DNA of 64,000 bases from Arcanobacterium phocae (GCF_900105865.1 NZ_LT629804.1:1178001-1242000), one strand, 5' to 3'. Counted from the first letter of the stretch, positions 51,471 through 60,987 are shown. The notes: generated from the letters alone by a model not told the origin. Translations and numbers: made by a program.

Positions 51471-52637
51471 CTATTGCTCAGACATTGCGTGCTCCAATTG
51501 TGGAGTGCGCAATGTCTTATAAACTGACCAAATAATCGCGATCAACGGAATTGCAATAACTGCGCCCATAAGCCCGCCAGCAAATCCGCCCGCTGCCACG
51601 CCGATAGCTACGCCAACAGGGTGTACAGAGACCTTCTTTCCCATAATAAGAGGCTGCAAAAGGTGACCTTCAATTTGGCCAATAGCAGCGATACCAACAC
51701 CGACAATGATGAACATTGTTAAACCGTCAGTAGCTAAGCCAACAAACATTGCTACCAGCATCGCGGTAGGTGCTCCGACGAGTGGAATAAAGGTTCCAAG
51801 CATGACAAGTACTGCCAACGGAGCAGCAAGCGGAAGATCCAAAATCCATAAGAAAATGAAAGAGAGACCGCCGTTAGTGACGGCGATAATCACTGTTCCG
51901 GCGGCATATCCAGAGAACGCTGACCAGCCGGCAAGGGCACCTTTATTGACGCGTTCGCGTTTGTGCTGTGGCACTAAATCTAGGAACCACTGCCACATGG
52001 ATTCTCCTGATGCCAGCAGAAATACCGTAATAAAAATTGCTAGCGCGATCACTGTGACAATAATTGCTAGCTGACTAGCATTAGACAAAACAGTTTGGGC
52101 GATCGAACCAGCGTGATCTTGCGCGTAACGCGTGCCTTGTTGAAGCGCATCAGAGACGACGTCGAGCAGTTGCGATCGATGAACCTTGAATGGTAGCGAT
52201 CCATCGGTGAGCATGGTGACGATATTATCGACGCCATTTGTGAACTGCCGGGCGAGGGCGTTCCACTGATTGATGACTGAAAAAACAATATATGTTACTA
52301 GACCACCAATTACTGCGAATCCGCTAATGACCGCAACTGCAGTTGCCAGTGCACGCGGTATGAATTTTTCCAACCAATTAACGATTGGGAGTAATACGGC
52401 GGTTAAAACGCAAGCAAGAAAGACACCGAGGAAGACTTGATAGACCATTCCCAATAAATACACTACTGCCGCAATAACGAGCCCAATTCCGATCAGTGAC
52501 CAGGCACCAAGGCCGTATTTAACCAATGAATGTGGAATACCGGAGGAGCGGGGAGCGGGCTGACCAACGATGGTACTCCACGTTTGCTTTTCTACCGGCA
52601 GTTGAGGTTGAGAATGCGCTTCTGTCCGTTTCCTCAT
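51471..52637 (-). CDS. AI-2E family transporter
   Basis: 388-aa membrane protein of the PF01594 family (YdiK/TqsA/PerM). About eight hydrophobic segments with a soluble middle region; VGAPTAMLVAMFVG and GHLLQPLIMGKKVSVHPVGVA in two blocks are the usual C-terminal markers. Members export AI-2, sodium/proton or unknown solutes; the name should not be taken as function. GGAG is 6 nt before ATG 52637. Its last codons overlap a hairpin that may terminate nadE. Confidence 0.88.
   Translation of the reverse strand: MRKRTEAHSQPQLPVEKQTWSTIVGQPAPRSSGIPHSLVKYGLGAWSLIGIGLVIAAVVYLLGMVYQVFLGVFLACVLTAVLLPIVNWLEKFIPRALATAVAVISGFAVIGGLVTYIVFSVINQWNALARQFTNGVDNIVTMLTDGSLPFKVHRSQLLDVVSDALQQGTRYAQDHAGSIAQTVLSNASQLAIIVTVIALAIFITVFLLASGESMWQWFLDLVPQHKRERVNKGALAGWSAFSGYAAGTVIIAVTNGGLSFIFLWILDLPLAAPLAVLVMLGTFIPLVGAPTAMLVAMFVGLATDGLTMFIIVGVGIAAIGQIEGHLLQPLIMGKKVSVHPVGVAIGVAAGGFAGGLMGAVIAIPLIAIIWSVYKTLRTPQLEHAMSEQ
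51480..51517 (+). terminator. Terminator of nadE inside the AI-2E gene
   Basis: 17-bp stem (51480-51496/51501-51517) with two wobble or mismatched pairs and an ATTG loop, overlapping the 3' end of the convergent gene. Confidence 0.5.
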
Positions 52638-52799
52638 TAGCTACTCCTAAATACTGAGCTGACCTACGAACGCTCATCTAATAAAACTATAGCGAATGTC
52701 TGAATGAAACTTTAGGCCATGCTACAGGTACTTGCTCTTCGCCTCATAGTAGAGGAGAATGAAAGGGAAATCACAAAATCAGCAATGAAGCAGGTGCTC

Positions 52800-54533
52800 A
52801 TGAAAAAGTTGATCAATGACCCGAGGAACGTCGTCACAGATGCCTTGCGAGGAATGTCAGTCGCGCACACACAGCTACGGATAGATCAGGATAAGCGCAT
52901 CATATTTCGTGCTAGCGCGTCGCAGAAGAAAGTCGCGCTAGTATCTGGCGGTGGTTCTGGACACGAACCATTGCATGGCGGATTTGTTGGGACGGGGATG
53001 TTAGACGCTGCTGTAGCGGGAGAGATTTTTACATCTCCCACCCCAGACCAAGTTAGTGCTGCTATTGCGGGCGTCGATGGTGGTCAAGGCGTCCTGCTTA
53101 TTATCAAAAACTATACTGGTGATGTTTTAAACTTTGAAATGGCTGCCGAACTTGCCCAAGCTGAAGGCGTGCAGGTGGAGAGCGTCGTCGTCAACGATGA
53201 CGTTGCGGTAGAAGATTCTTCCTTTACTGCAGGACGGCGCGGCGTTGGACTGACCGTTTTACTCGAAAAGATCGCGGGAGCTGCGGCAGAAGAAGGACAA
53301 GGTCTGCAACAGGTTACCCAGATAGCACAGCAGGTGATTGAGAATGGTCGCTCAATGGGAGTTGCACTATCATCCGTCACACTACCCGCCGTAGGAAAAC
53401 CATCCTTTGATCTGCCCGATGACGAAATCGAAATGGGAGTGGGCATCCATGGCGAACCTGGACGCCATCGCATCGGAATGAAAGACGCCCATGGGATCGC
53501 ATCCGATCTAGTAGAGGCAATCCTCGCGGACCTTGATTTTACGGATTCGCCAGTGATAGCCATGCTCAATGGCATGGGCGCTACTCCGCTGATCGAACTC
53601 TATGTTATGTACGGGGAAGTAGAACGGTTGCTGGCCGAACGCGGGGTACGGGTGGTTCGCAACCTCGTCGGCAATTACATCACGTCACTGGACATGGCTG
53701 GATGCTCGTTAACTTTGCTTCGCGCCGACGACGAACTGCTCCGCCTCTGGGACGCCCCCGTGGCGACTCCGGCTTTGACACGAGGAGAAGCTACTGCTGC
53801 AACGTCGTCGTTTGAACGTCCTAAGACTCCGGCAACGATGAAGGGTAAGCCGGAAGTGTTCATGAAGGATGAGGCTCGTCAAGCCGAGCATGCATCTGGC
53901 AACGGCATTAGTATTGGGATGATGAAACGCTGGATTGGTATCGCAGCCGAGATTATCAATGACAACCAAGAGCAGCTCACCGAACTTGATGCGACCATTG
54001 GTGATGCGGACCATGGCACAAATATTTCGCGCGGAATGACGCAAGCATATGCGACACTTGAAAAATCTCAGCCTGACTCTTTTACAGAGATTGGTAAGAC
54101 AGTTGGGATGTCATTGGTCTCGAGCGTGGGCGGAGCTTCTGGTCCACTTTATGGCACATTCTTCCTCCGTTTCGGGCAAGAAACTGCAGGTATAGAAGAA
54201 CTCGATGTGCCCACGTTAGCAGCTGCATTCCGAGCCGGTGTTGACGGGGTTCGCGCTCGCGGAAAAGCCGAGGCCGGCGAGAAAACTATGCTCGATGTTC
54301 TTATGCCAGTAGCAGACGTCCTCGAAGCATATTCGGACGCTCAGTTGCACGATGCGATTAGTGCTGCTCGGCAGGCGGCATTCACTGGCAGAGACGAAAC
54401 TGTGGATATGGTAGCGAAGAAAGGGCGAGCATCTTACCTAGGCGAACGATCGATAGGGCATATGGATCCGGGTGCAGCCTCAGCAGCACTGATCGTTGAT
54501 GCCCTTGCCTCGGCAGTAGAGGAGCACCGATGA
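52800..54533 (+). CDS. dhaKL: Dihydroxyacetone kinase, fused DhaK-DhaL
   Basis: 577-aa protein. The DhaK part (about 1-330) binds dihydroxyacetone covalently at His217 (GVGIHGEPG); GGGSGHEPLHGG is at 50-61. After a linker of about 40 residues, DhaL (about 370-577) carries the nucleotide and Mg2+ aspartates D397, D402 and D404 (LDATIGDADHG). PTS-type systems usually have separate dhaK and dhaL, but here they are fused while dhaM follows. The start at ATG 52800 matches the DhaK N-terminus (MKKLIND). Translationally coupled to dhaM. Confidence 0.9.
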   Translation: MKKLINDPRNVVTDALRGMSVAHTQLRIDQDKRIIFRASASQKKVALVSGGGSGHEPLHGGFVGTGMLDAAVAGEIFTSPTPDQVSAAIAGVDGGQGVLLIIKNYTGDVLNFEMAAELAQAEGVQVESVVVNDDVAVEDSSFTAGRRGVGLTVLLEKIAGAAAEEGQGLQQVTQIAQQVIENGRSMGVALSSVTLPAVGKPSFDLPDDEIEMGVGIHGEPGRHRIGMKDAHGIASDLVEAILADLDFTDSPVIAMLNGMGATPLIELYVMYGEVERLLAERGVRVVRNLVGNYITSLDMAGCSLTLLRADDELLRLWDAPVATPALTRGEATAATSSFERPKTPATMKGKPEVFMKDEARQAEHASGNGISIGMMKRWIGIAAEIINDNQEQLTELDATIGDADHGTNISRGMTQAYATLEKSQPDSFTEIGKTVGMSLVSSVGGASGPLYGTFFLRFGQETAGIEELDVPTLAAAFRAGVDGVRARGKAEAGEKTMLDVLMPVADVLEAYSDAQLHDAISAARQAAFTGRDETVDMVAKKGRASYLGERSIGHMDPGAASAALIVDALASAVEEHR

Positions 54534-55246
54534 GCGTAGGCATAGTTCTGGTTTCGCACTCGGTTCAACTGGCGCAAGCGACCGTTGAGCTGATTGGTCA
54601 AATGCAGTCAGATAAGCCTGCAACCGTGGCTATTGCTGCCGGTAGCGCTGACGGCGGATTCGGCACGGATACCATGGCTATTATGAACGCCATCGAAGAA
54701 GCACAATCGGGTAATGGCGTTGTTGTGTTAACTGATCTGGGATCCGCAATTTTGTCCACAGATATGGCGTTGGAATTCCTTGGCTATCCAGATGACGTTG
54801 TGATGGTAGGCGCGCCGTTTGTAGAAGGCGCACTTGCTGCAACAATAACGGCGTCTAATGGTGGTGCTTTAGCTGACGTTGCTCAACAAGCACGAACAGC
54901 GTTAGACGCTAAACGACGTCATATCGACGGCGAACCTGCCAGTGGAATCGGCGTCGTTCCCCAACAGCCTTCCGCCGATACTATTTTCCATCAGCTTCGG
55001 GTTGTCAATGCGGCTGGCTTACACGCCCGTCCAGCTGCTCGCGTCGCACACCTTGCGAGCCAATATGATGCAGAGATAACTGTTATTTATCAAGGTGAAC
55101 ACGCTGCAGCCACATCTGCGATGGCATTAGCTGGATTAGGAACACAAGCAGGAGATCTTATTGAACTTCAAGCTAGTGGTCGCCAAGCATCGGAGGCACT
55201 AGTTGCGCTCACCGCGCTGATCGAATCTGGTTTTGGTGAAGACTAG
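54530..55246 (+). CDS. dhaM: DhaM: PTS EIIA-mannose-type domain fused to HPr
   Basis: 238-aa phosphotransferase that feeds phosphate from PEP to DhaL-bound nucleotide. The EIIA-Man-like domain (about 1-125) has His10 (LVSHSVQLAQ), and the HPr-like domain (about 153-238) has His165 (NAAGLHARPAA). The EI-like third domain of E. coli DhaM is absent, so a separate enzyme I is needed. Its ATG overlaps the dhaKL stop. Its presence implies the fused kinase is PEP-dependent. Confidence 0.9.
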   Translation: MSVGIVLVSHSVQLAQATVELIGQMQSDKPATVAIAAGSADGGFGTDTMAIMNAIEEAQSGNGVVVLTDLGSAILSTDMALEFLGYPDDVVMVGAPFVEGALAATITASNGGALADVAQQARTALDAKRRHIDGEPASGIGVVPQQPSADTIFHQLRVVNAAGLHARPAARVAHLASQYDAEITVIYQGEHAAATSAMALAGLGTQAGDLIELQASGRQASEALVALTALIESGFGED

Positions 55247-55260
55247 ATAAATGGGGGGGG

Positions 55261-55287
55261 CGACGGCGCTAACGACTAGCGTCGTCG
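55261..55287 (+). terminator. Possible dhaM terminator
   Basis: 10-bp stem (55261-55270/55278-55287) with one G-U pair after a G8 run; overlaps the end of the convergent esterase gene. Only a modest T tract follows. Confidence 0.4.
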
Positions 55288-56573
55288 TCCTTATTACTCT
55301 CCCTCGGCAAGCCTCCTTGCTTGACGGCTATCTCAAAGGTTTGCTGGAATCCCCTGCGCCACGTACCATACCCGTGATTACCAGGAATGATACGTGAGTC
55401 AACGTCCATCCCAGCTTTTTTGGCGAGACCAGATAGTAGACGCTGGGCAGTGCGTGCCCGAACGTCGGCATCGCCGCTTAAAAAGACAGCAGTAATCCCG
55501 GAAAATCGTGAGTCGTTGTCTGCGATAGCACGCTCAAAAATATCCTTAGGGTTGATCTTTTGGAAGGCGTCTTCATCGCCATGAAAAAGGGTGTTGACAG
55601 TTTCTTCATGCGTGGTGAGCATAGGCTCTTCGTAGCCGGAGAGGTTAATGAATGCTCCATATGATGTAGGCGCATTGGTCACGACTTGGAGCGAACACGT
55701 ACCGCCGTAGCTGAGGCCAGCAAGAGTCCAATGCGATTGATCTGGATCTACTCGCAGTCGCTCTTTTATGAGTTGCGGGACATCGTGGCCCAGATATGTC
55801 TGCATTTTGATTTCGGGCCCATCAACACAGGCTGGATCCCCTGACCATGACCCGGTGGCATCAACAGAAACAAGAATAGGTGAAATGCCGTCGTGATCGC
55901 GTTGATAATGATCGGCGGGAATAGCTGCGTCTCCAACCGCGAACCAGCGTTGTGGCGAGCCCGGATTTCCATGGAGGAGGACGACGACGGGAAGGTCTAG
56001 CTCTGGATGTGTCCAGTAGGCTGGGGGAATATACGCCCATGCGTCACGGGCGTTAAGCCCTGAATCTGTTCCTTTTAATGGAATAGTGACTAGCGCTCCA
56101 ACATCTCGAAAGCGATTTTGTGGTGGTTTGGTGCGGGATAGGAAGTCGTTATACGACATTTCTACGGTGATGTTACGCGGAAAAAACGACCCTATTGAGG
56201 CGTATTCTTCGTAGGTTAAGTTAGCGACGAGGTACGTGTTGGCGCTGGCAAAGACAGTAATAATAGCTAAAAGGAAACGGCGTCCGTGTACCGTGAACAT
56301 GCCGATCAACGCCGTGACCGCAGCGAAAAGAGCAATAAATATTTCCCACGGTACCAGCCCTGGGAACGGAGCAGGCCAAACGATAAAGTAAAACCAACTT
56401 GCGCTAGCTATGACTAGACCCGCGACAAGTGCCACTAATCCACCTAAACGTGAGCCATTGCTCGTCTTTTTTAGCGTGAGAAGGCACACGGCAATAATAA
56501 ATAAAACTGTCACAACGTAAATGATTATTGCTGGAACCATGCCAACGAGCACCAGGCGATCAAGAAAGTCCAT
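55269..56573 (-). CDS. Membrane-anchored esterase (PF00756-like alpha/beta hydrolase)
   Basis: 434-aa protein. Residues 1-125 contain four hydrophobic segments; the rest is an extracytoplasmic alpha/beta hydrolase of the esterase D/mycolyltransferase fold, with VVLLHGNPGSP near 200, nucleophile Ser in GLSYGGTCS near 290 and the catalytic His in GNHGYGTW near 405. Similar proteins occur in corynebacteria-related actinomycetes; a mycolate role is unlikely without other genes. The substrate is unknown. Confidence 0.82.
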   Translation of the reverse strand: MDFLDRLVLVGMVPAIIIYVVTVLFIIAVCLLTLKKTSNGSRLGGLVALVAGLVIASASWFYFIVWPAPFPGLVPWEIFIALFAAVTALIGMFTVHGRRFLLAIITVFASANTYLVANLTYEEYASIGSFFPRNITVEMSYNDFLSRTKPPQNRFRDVGALVTIPLKGTDSGLNARDAWAYIPPAYWTHPELDLPVVVLLHGNPGSPQRWFAVGDAAIPADHYQRDHDGISPILVSVDATGSWSGDPACVDGPEIKMQTYLGHDVPQLIKERLRVDPDQSHWTLAGLSYGGTCSLQVVTNAPTSYGAFINLSGYEEPMLTTHEETVNTLFHGDEDAFQKINPKDIFERAIADNDSRFSGITAVFLSGDADVRARTAQRLLSGLAKKAGMDVDSRIIPGNHGYGTWRRGFQQTFEIAVKQGGLPRESNKDDDASR

Positions 56574-56662
56574 AGTCGAATCATCTCAAAGTTTATTGAT
56601 AAAATTGAATAGTACCACGCAAAAATTACTGTGGCGCTTAGCGCTTTTTGAAAGGTCCAGCT

Positions 56663-58231
56663 GTGACTGCTCTGTTGCTTGAATCCCCATTATTAACCAT
56701 TTTTGTTGTTGTTGCCTTAGGCACGATAGTTGGGGCTATACCGTTTGGTCCGTTACGCCTCGGTGCAGCCGGTGCGCTTTTCGTCGGACTGGCGATTGGA
56801 AATGCCGTGCCGGACATCGCTGATTCAATGGGGATGATTCAGAGTCTCGGACTGGCGCTTTTTGTCTACACGGTAGGTTTGAGCGCAGGACAAACGTTCT
56901 TCGCTGATCTTGTGCGGCAGTCTAAGTTGATGATCGCGTCGATCGGAGTGCTTCTCGTGGGGGCTGCTGTGACGGTGGCTGGGGGAATACTCCTGGGCTT
57001 TGACTCGGATTTCTCGGTCGGTATTTTCGCTGGTGCGACGACGAATACTCCTGCTCTTGCTGCGGCTTCAGCAGCTACTGGTACTGAAGCGCCAGCAGTT
57101 GGATATTCATTGGCATATCCGATGGGCGTTATTTTCGGAATTGTTTTTGTTGCTTTAATCGTTGGACGGAACTGGACCGGTAAAAACGACACTGAATCGT
57201 TAGCAGGAAAACATTTGTCAGCTGTTACTGCCAACGTTGAACAGAAACTGGAAATTCGTCGAGTTCCGGGTTGGCAAGAAGAGCGTATCCGGATGTCTTA
57301 CTTGCGTCGTGGTGACGATCAGCGAGTGGTTAGTCCGGGCGAAGTTTTATTGCCAGGGGATCGTGTGGTCGTCGTTGGTTTGCCTGACGACGTCGAATGC
57401 GCAGTTGGTGTTATCGGCTCTGTAGTTGATGAACATTTGGCTGATGACCGCTCTATTGTTGGATTCCGTAGTTTCGTTGTCTCGCATAAGGCGCTTGCTG
57501 GTCGATCAATTGCTTCGCTGAATTTGCCTGCTCAGTTTGGGGCAATGATCACCCGAGTGCACCGCGGCGATGTTGAATTGCTAGCTTCGGATGATCTGCG
57601 GTTAGAACTTGGTGATCGTATAGCTGTTGTTTATCCGCGTTCGGAAGAAAAGGCTATCGAAAAGTATTTTGGTAATTCTCAACGTAAGATTTCCGAGGTT
57701 GACGCTATCGGAATGGGACTTGGTCTCGCTGTTGGTTTGCTGGTTGGAATGGTTGCCATTTCATTGCCGGGCGGAACAACGTTCAGCTTGGGTGCAGCCG
57801 CTGGTCCATTGTTGGTCGGTATGGTCTTGGGTAATTTGCAACGGACGGGCCCGTTGGTGTGGCAGTTGCCGTTGTCAGCTAATCTAACGATACGTCAGCT
57901 CGGTTTGCTACTTTTCTTAGCAGCAGTAGGAATCGCATCAGGTCCGGCATTTGCGGATACAGCATTTACGGCTCAAGGTGTTAAAGCTGGTTTGCTTGGT
58001 GCTGGTATCGCCATATTAGTGGTGGGGATGACAGCGATTGCGGGTCGATTGCTGGGACTGTCAGCTCCCCGTACTGCCGGTGCTATGGCCGGTATCCTCG
58101 GGCAGCCTGCTATCTTGGCGTTCGCGTCGTCGAAGGTGCATGACGAACGAATCGAAAGTGGCTATGCGGCGATTTTTGCACTGGGAATGATTGCGAAGAT
58201 TATTTTTGTTTCGCTTATTCTCTTATTCTGA
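56663..58231 (+). CDS. AspT/YidE-type antiporter with RCK_C domains
   Basis: 522-aa membrane protein of the aspartate:alanine exchanger (AAE) family. Two five-helix blocks (about 1-170 and 345-522) flank a cytoplasmic region (about 185-335) with two TrkA-C/RCK_C-like segments (RVVVVGLPDDVE and GDRIAVVYPRSEE). SAGQTFFADLVR and GATTNTPALAAASAATG are typical of YidE/YbjL members. The start at GTG 56663 was preferred, with AAAGG 7 nt upstream, over TTG 56648. Substrate unknown. Confidence 0.85.
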   Translation: MTALLLESPLLTIFVVVALGTIVGAIPFGPLRLGAAGALFVGLAIGNAVPDIADSMGMIQSLGLALFVYTVGLSAGQTFFADLVRQSKLMIASIGVLLVGAAVTVAGGILLGFDSDFSVGIFAGATTNTPALAAASAATGTEAPAVGYSLAYPMGVIFGIVFVALIVGRNWTGKNDTESLAGKHLSAVTANVEQKLEIRRVPGWQEERIRMSYLRRGDDQRVVSPGEVLLPGDRVVVVGLPDDVECAVGVIGSVVDEHLADDRSIVGFRSFVVSHKALAGRSIASLNLPAQFGAMITRVHRGDVELLASDDLRLELGDRIAVVYPRSEEKAIEKYFGNSQRKISEVDAIGMGLGLAVGLLVGMVAISLPGGTTFSLGAAAGPLLVGMVLGNLQRTGPLVWQLPLSANLTIRQLGLLLFLAAVGIASGPAFADTAFTAQGVKAGLLGAGIAILVVGMTAIAGRLLGLSAPRTAGAMAGILGQPAILAFASSKVHDERIESGYAAIFALGMIAKIIFVSLILLF

Positions 58232-58329
58232 CTGCGTCCTGAAGGCAAAGATGTGGCGTTACAGATGTGACAGATGTGATATTTGGAGTCAAAAGTTAGT
58301 GACTTAATCTATGTTTTTAGCGAAACACG

Positions 58330-58387
58330 CCTAGAAATTCGAGTTTTTAGCTGATTTTCCGCTAGATTTCTAGGTAGCGGCTAAAAA
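58330..58387 (+). promoter_or_regulatory. Leader with two interleaved inverted repeats before hup
   Basis: CCTAGAAAT (58330-58338) pairs with ATTTCTAGG (58366-58374); TTTTTAGC (58344-58351) pairs with GCTAAAAA (58380-58387). The pairs interleave, so they form either a pseudoknot or two exclusive structures. Confidence 0.45.
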
Positions 58388-58422
58388 GCCCGTTCGAACA
58401 ACTTCGATTTGGAGGAAGAACT

Positions 58423-58704
58423 ATGTCCCTCAACCGTACAGAGCTTATTGCCAAGATTGCTGAAGAAGCTGGCATCACCAAGACTGACGCTGATAAGGCT
58501 ATGTCTGCACTACAGTCCGTTCTCGTTGATTCCCTTGCCAAGGGCGAAGCAGTGAAGATTACCGGTCTCATGTCCGTTGAGCGTACCGAGCGTGCAGAGC
58601 GCAAGGGCCGCAACCCACGTACCGGCGAAGAAATCAAGATCCCAGCCGGTTACGGCGTCAAGATCTCTGCTGGTTCAACCTTGAAGAAGGCTGTTGCTAA
58701 GTGA
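58423..58704 (+). CDS. hup: HU-family DNA-binding protein
   Basis: 93-aa nucleoid protein that bends and compacts DNA. LNRTELIAKIAEEAG at the N-terminus and GRNPRTGEEIKIPAG at about 61-75, the DNA-grasping arm, are diagnostic. No Lys/Ala-rich C-terminal tail as in mycobacterial HupB, so it is the short bacterial form. GGAGGA is a strong ribosome site. Preceded by a 190-bp leader with interleaved hairpins and followed by a strong terminator; monocistronic. Confidence 0.95.
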   Translation: MSLNRTELIAKIAEEAGITKTDADKAMSALQSVLVDSLAKGEAVKITGLMSVERTERAERKGRNPRTGEEIKIPAGYGVKISAGSTLKKAVAK

Positions 58705-58721
58705 TCTAGTCGTTCTAGACG

Positions 58722-58762
58722 TAAAATCAGGGCAGCATCACATTGATACTGCCCTGATTTTA
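58722..58762 (+). terminator. Terminator after hup
   Basis: Perfect 14-bp stem (58722-58735/58749-58762) ending in TTTTATG. Confidence 0.85.
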
Positions 58763-58828
58763 TGCTCGGCGTATGACGTCACATGCTAGGCCAATAACGT
58801 TACCCGATGCCTACGTTAAACTAGATGT

Positions 58829-59194
58829 ATGTCTATTTCAGATCCGAATGCTCGTCCTTCTGAGCCTGGTCAGCCACAAGCACCAAGCCTGAATCCATCG
58901 TCAACTACTGCTGTTCTTGAACATACCGAAGAACAAAAAGCACCGGGCGATGATGAACGGTTCGCTCATTACGTTCGCAAAGATCGTATTGTGCAATCAG
59001 CTGTTGAAGGTGGCCCAGTGGTGGCCTTGTGTGGGAAAGTGTGGACACCTGTGCGTAACCCAGATAAGTACCCGCTGTGTCCTACATGCAAAGCAATCTA
59101 TGAGCAGATGGGGAATATGGGCAATAGTTGGCCGTTCGGTCCCAATGTTCCAGGTAAGGGAGGATCAGGCAACGGCGCTGGGGGCGAACAATGA
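58829..59194 (+). CDS. DUF3039 protein
   Basis: 121-aa actinobacterial protein of unknown function. Core segment: HYVRKDRIVQSAVEGGPVVALCGKVW in two blocks, with ALCGKVW near residue 70 and CPTCK near 86; the two Cys pairs could bind zinc. Disordered, Pro/Gly-rich termini. TAAACT ends 6 nt before the ATG (leaderless). The helicase start overlaps its stop (ATGA), a coupling that suggests a joint role. Confidence 0.82.
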   Translation: MSISDPNARPSEPGQPQAPSLNPSSTTAVLEHTEEQKAPGDDERFAHYVRKDRIVQSAVEGGPVVALCGKVWTPVRNPDKYPLCPTCKAIYEQMGNMGNSWPFGPNVPGKGGSGNGAGGEQ

Positions 59195-60987
59195 GTTCTG
59201 AGCTGAAAGGCTCAGCACACACGCCACAAACTGCGTCTGTTTCGGCAGCTGAAAATCTTCCTCCGGTATTCCCGCGTCGTGCGGCGTGGGGTACTGCGGG
59301 GTCTTTGCGTGCCTGGCAGGCGGCAGCGCTAGAGCAGTTTATGGCAACTATGCCACAGGATTTTCTGGCCGTGGCTACTCCAGGTGCTGGAAAAACGACC
59401 TTCGCTCTTCGCGTTGCCACGGAGCTGATGGCCCGCCGCGAGGTCAATGAAATCGTTGTGGTCGCACCAACTGAGCATTTGAAATACCAGTGGGCGGAAG
59501 CTGGCGCCCGAGTAGGCTTACAGCTAGACCCGGATTTTTCGAACTCGAATATCGGTTTAGGTTCGTCGTTTAACGGTGCCTGCGTGACGTACGCACAGGT
59601 GGCCCGTGCGCCGATGTTCCATCGCCAGCGTATTGCCTCGCGAAAAACGCTAGTTATTTTGGACGAGGTGCACCACGGTGGCGATAATCTTTCATGGGGT
59701 GACGCTATCCGGGTGGCATTTTCGGTAGCGAAGCATCGGCTAAGCCTTACTGGAACACCGTTCCGTTCGGATACGTCGGCTATCCCATTCGTGACCTATG
59801 AGCCTGATGGTGACGGCGTTTATCGCTCAAAGGCAGACTACACCTATGGTTATGCCGAAGCCTTACGTGATTTCGTGGTCCGTCCAGTCATGTTTATGTC
59901 TTATACCGGCAATATGCAGTGGCAAACCAAGCATGGCGAAGTGATGGAAGCAACGCTTGGCGAACCCCTCACAAAAGATCTGATCGCGCAAGCTTGGCGC
60001 ACGGCTCTGGACCCGAGCGGTGAATGGATTCAAGCTGTGCTTAAAGCAGCCGATGAACGGTTAAACGTCGTTCGGCGAAGCGTTCCCGACGCTGGTGGCC
60101 TAGTAATCGCGACCGATCACAAAACCGCGAAAGCATACGCTGGACTTCTAGATAAAATCACTGGCGAAAAAACTACTGTGGTGCTCTCGGATGACAACAC
60201 TGCCTCAGATAAAATCGCCCAGTTTTCTGCCGGTACCAGCCGATGGATGGTGGCGGTACGCATGGTATCTGAGGGAGTGGACGTTCCACGCTTGTGCGTA
60301 GGAGTATATGCAACGTCTGCTTCGACGCCACTCTTTTTCGCCCAGGCAATTGGCCGTTTCGTGCGTTCTCGCAAGCGTGGCGAGACAGCGTCGGTATTTT
60401 TACCATCGGTGCCTCGGCTACTGGGGCTCGCCGGGGAGCTGGAAGCCCAACGAGACCATGCGCTGAATAAACCGTCATCTGACGAAGAGCAACAAGGCTG
60501 GGATGACGAATCCTTGGCAGAAGCTAACCGTGAAGAGAAAGCTTCTGATGATTTGGAAGGCCCCGGGTATCGGGCACTTTCGGCGGCAGCTACCTTCGAT
60601 AAGGTCGTCTTTGACGGCGACGATTTCGGCTCGTGGGCAGAAGTCGGCTCGGATGAGGAAGCTGATTTCTTGGGCATTCCGGGGTTGCTGGAGCCCGACG
60701 ACGTTGCCACCTTGTTGCGCCAACATCAGCATGATCAACAAAGTAAAGCCGCTAAGCGTCCCGCATCTGGTACGGCTCCGGTGATGAATTCGCGTCGTCG
60801 TCGGGAAAAACGGCAAGAATTATCAAAAATCGTGTCAGCATATTCGGCGAAAACTGGGAGAGCACACGCTCTTATCCACACTGATCTGCGCAATGCGTGT
60901 GGTGGGCCAGAAGTAGCTCGTGCCTCGCTGGAACAGATCGAGGCACGTATCGCTCAGTTGCAGCGCTGGTTTGTTGGGCGTAAATAA
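59191..60987 (+). CDS. DEAD/DEAH-box helicase (superfamily 2)
   Basis: 598-aa ATP-dependent helicase. Motif I ATPGAGKTT at 62-70, motif II DEVH in VILDEVHHGG near 156, motif III SLTGTPFRSD near 190, and motif VI FAQAIGRFVRSRK near 395. The remaining C-terminal ~180 residues are acidic with a basic patch (SRRRREKRQ). It resembles the UvrB/XPB-related group of actinobacterial helicases found with DUF3039 genes; the nucleic acid substrate is unknown. ATG overlaps the previous stop. Strong terminator downstream. Confidence 0.9.
   Translation: MSSELKGSAHTPQTASVSAAENLPPVFPRRAAWGTAGSLRAWQAAALEQFMATMPQDFLAVATPGAGKTTFALRVATELMARREVNEIVVVAPTEHLKYQWAEAGARVGLQLDPDFSNSNIGLGSSFNGACVTYAQVARAPMFHRQRIASRKTLVILDEVHHGGDNLSWGDAIRVAFSVAKHRLSLTGTPFRSDTSAIPFVTYEPDGDGVYRSKADYTYGYAEALRDFVVRPVMFMSYTGNMQWQTKHGEVMEATLGEPLTKDLIAQAWRTALDPSGEWIQAVLKAADERLNVVRRSVPDAGGLVIATDHKTAKAYAGLLDKITGEKTTVVLSDDNTASDKIAQFSAGTSRWMVAVRMVSEGVDVPRLCVGVYATSASTPLFFAQAIGRFVRSRKRGETASVFLPSVPRLLGLAGELEAQRDHALNKPSSDEEQQGWDDESLAEANREEKASDDLEGPGYRALSAAATFDKVVFDGDDFGSWAEVGSDEEADFLGIPGLLEPDDVATLLRQHQHDQQSKAAKRPASGTAPVMNSRRRREKRQELSKIVSAYSAKTGRAHALIHTDLRNACGGPEVARASLEQIEARIAQLQRWFVGRK

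Noticed and set aside
55253..55260. G8 run after dhaM as a phase-variable tract
   Set aside because: It lies between two convergent genes outside both reading frames, so tract length would not switch either product.
60117..60710. 197-codon frame antisense to the helicase gene
   Set aside because: Ser/Ala/Pro-rich translation typical of an antisense shadow of a coding gene.
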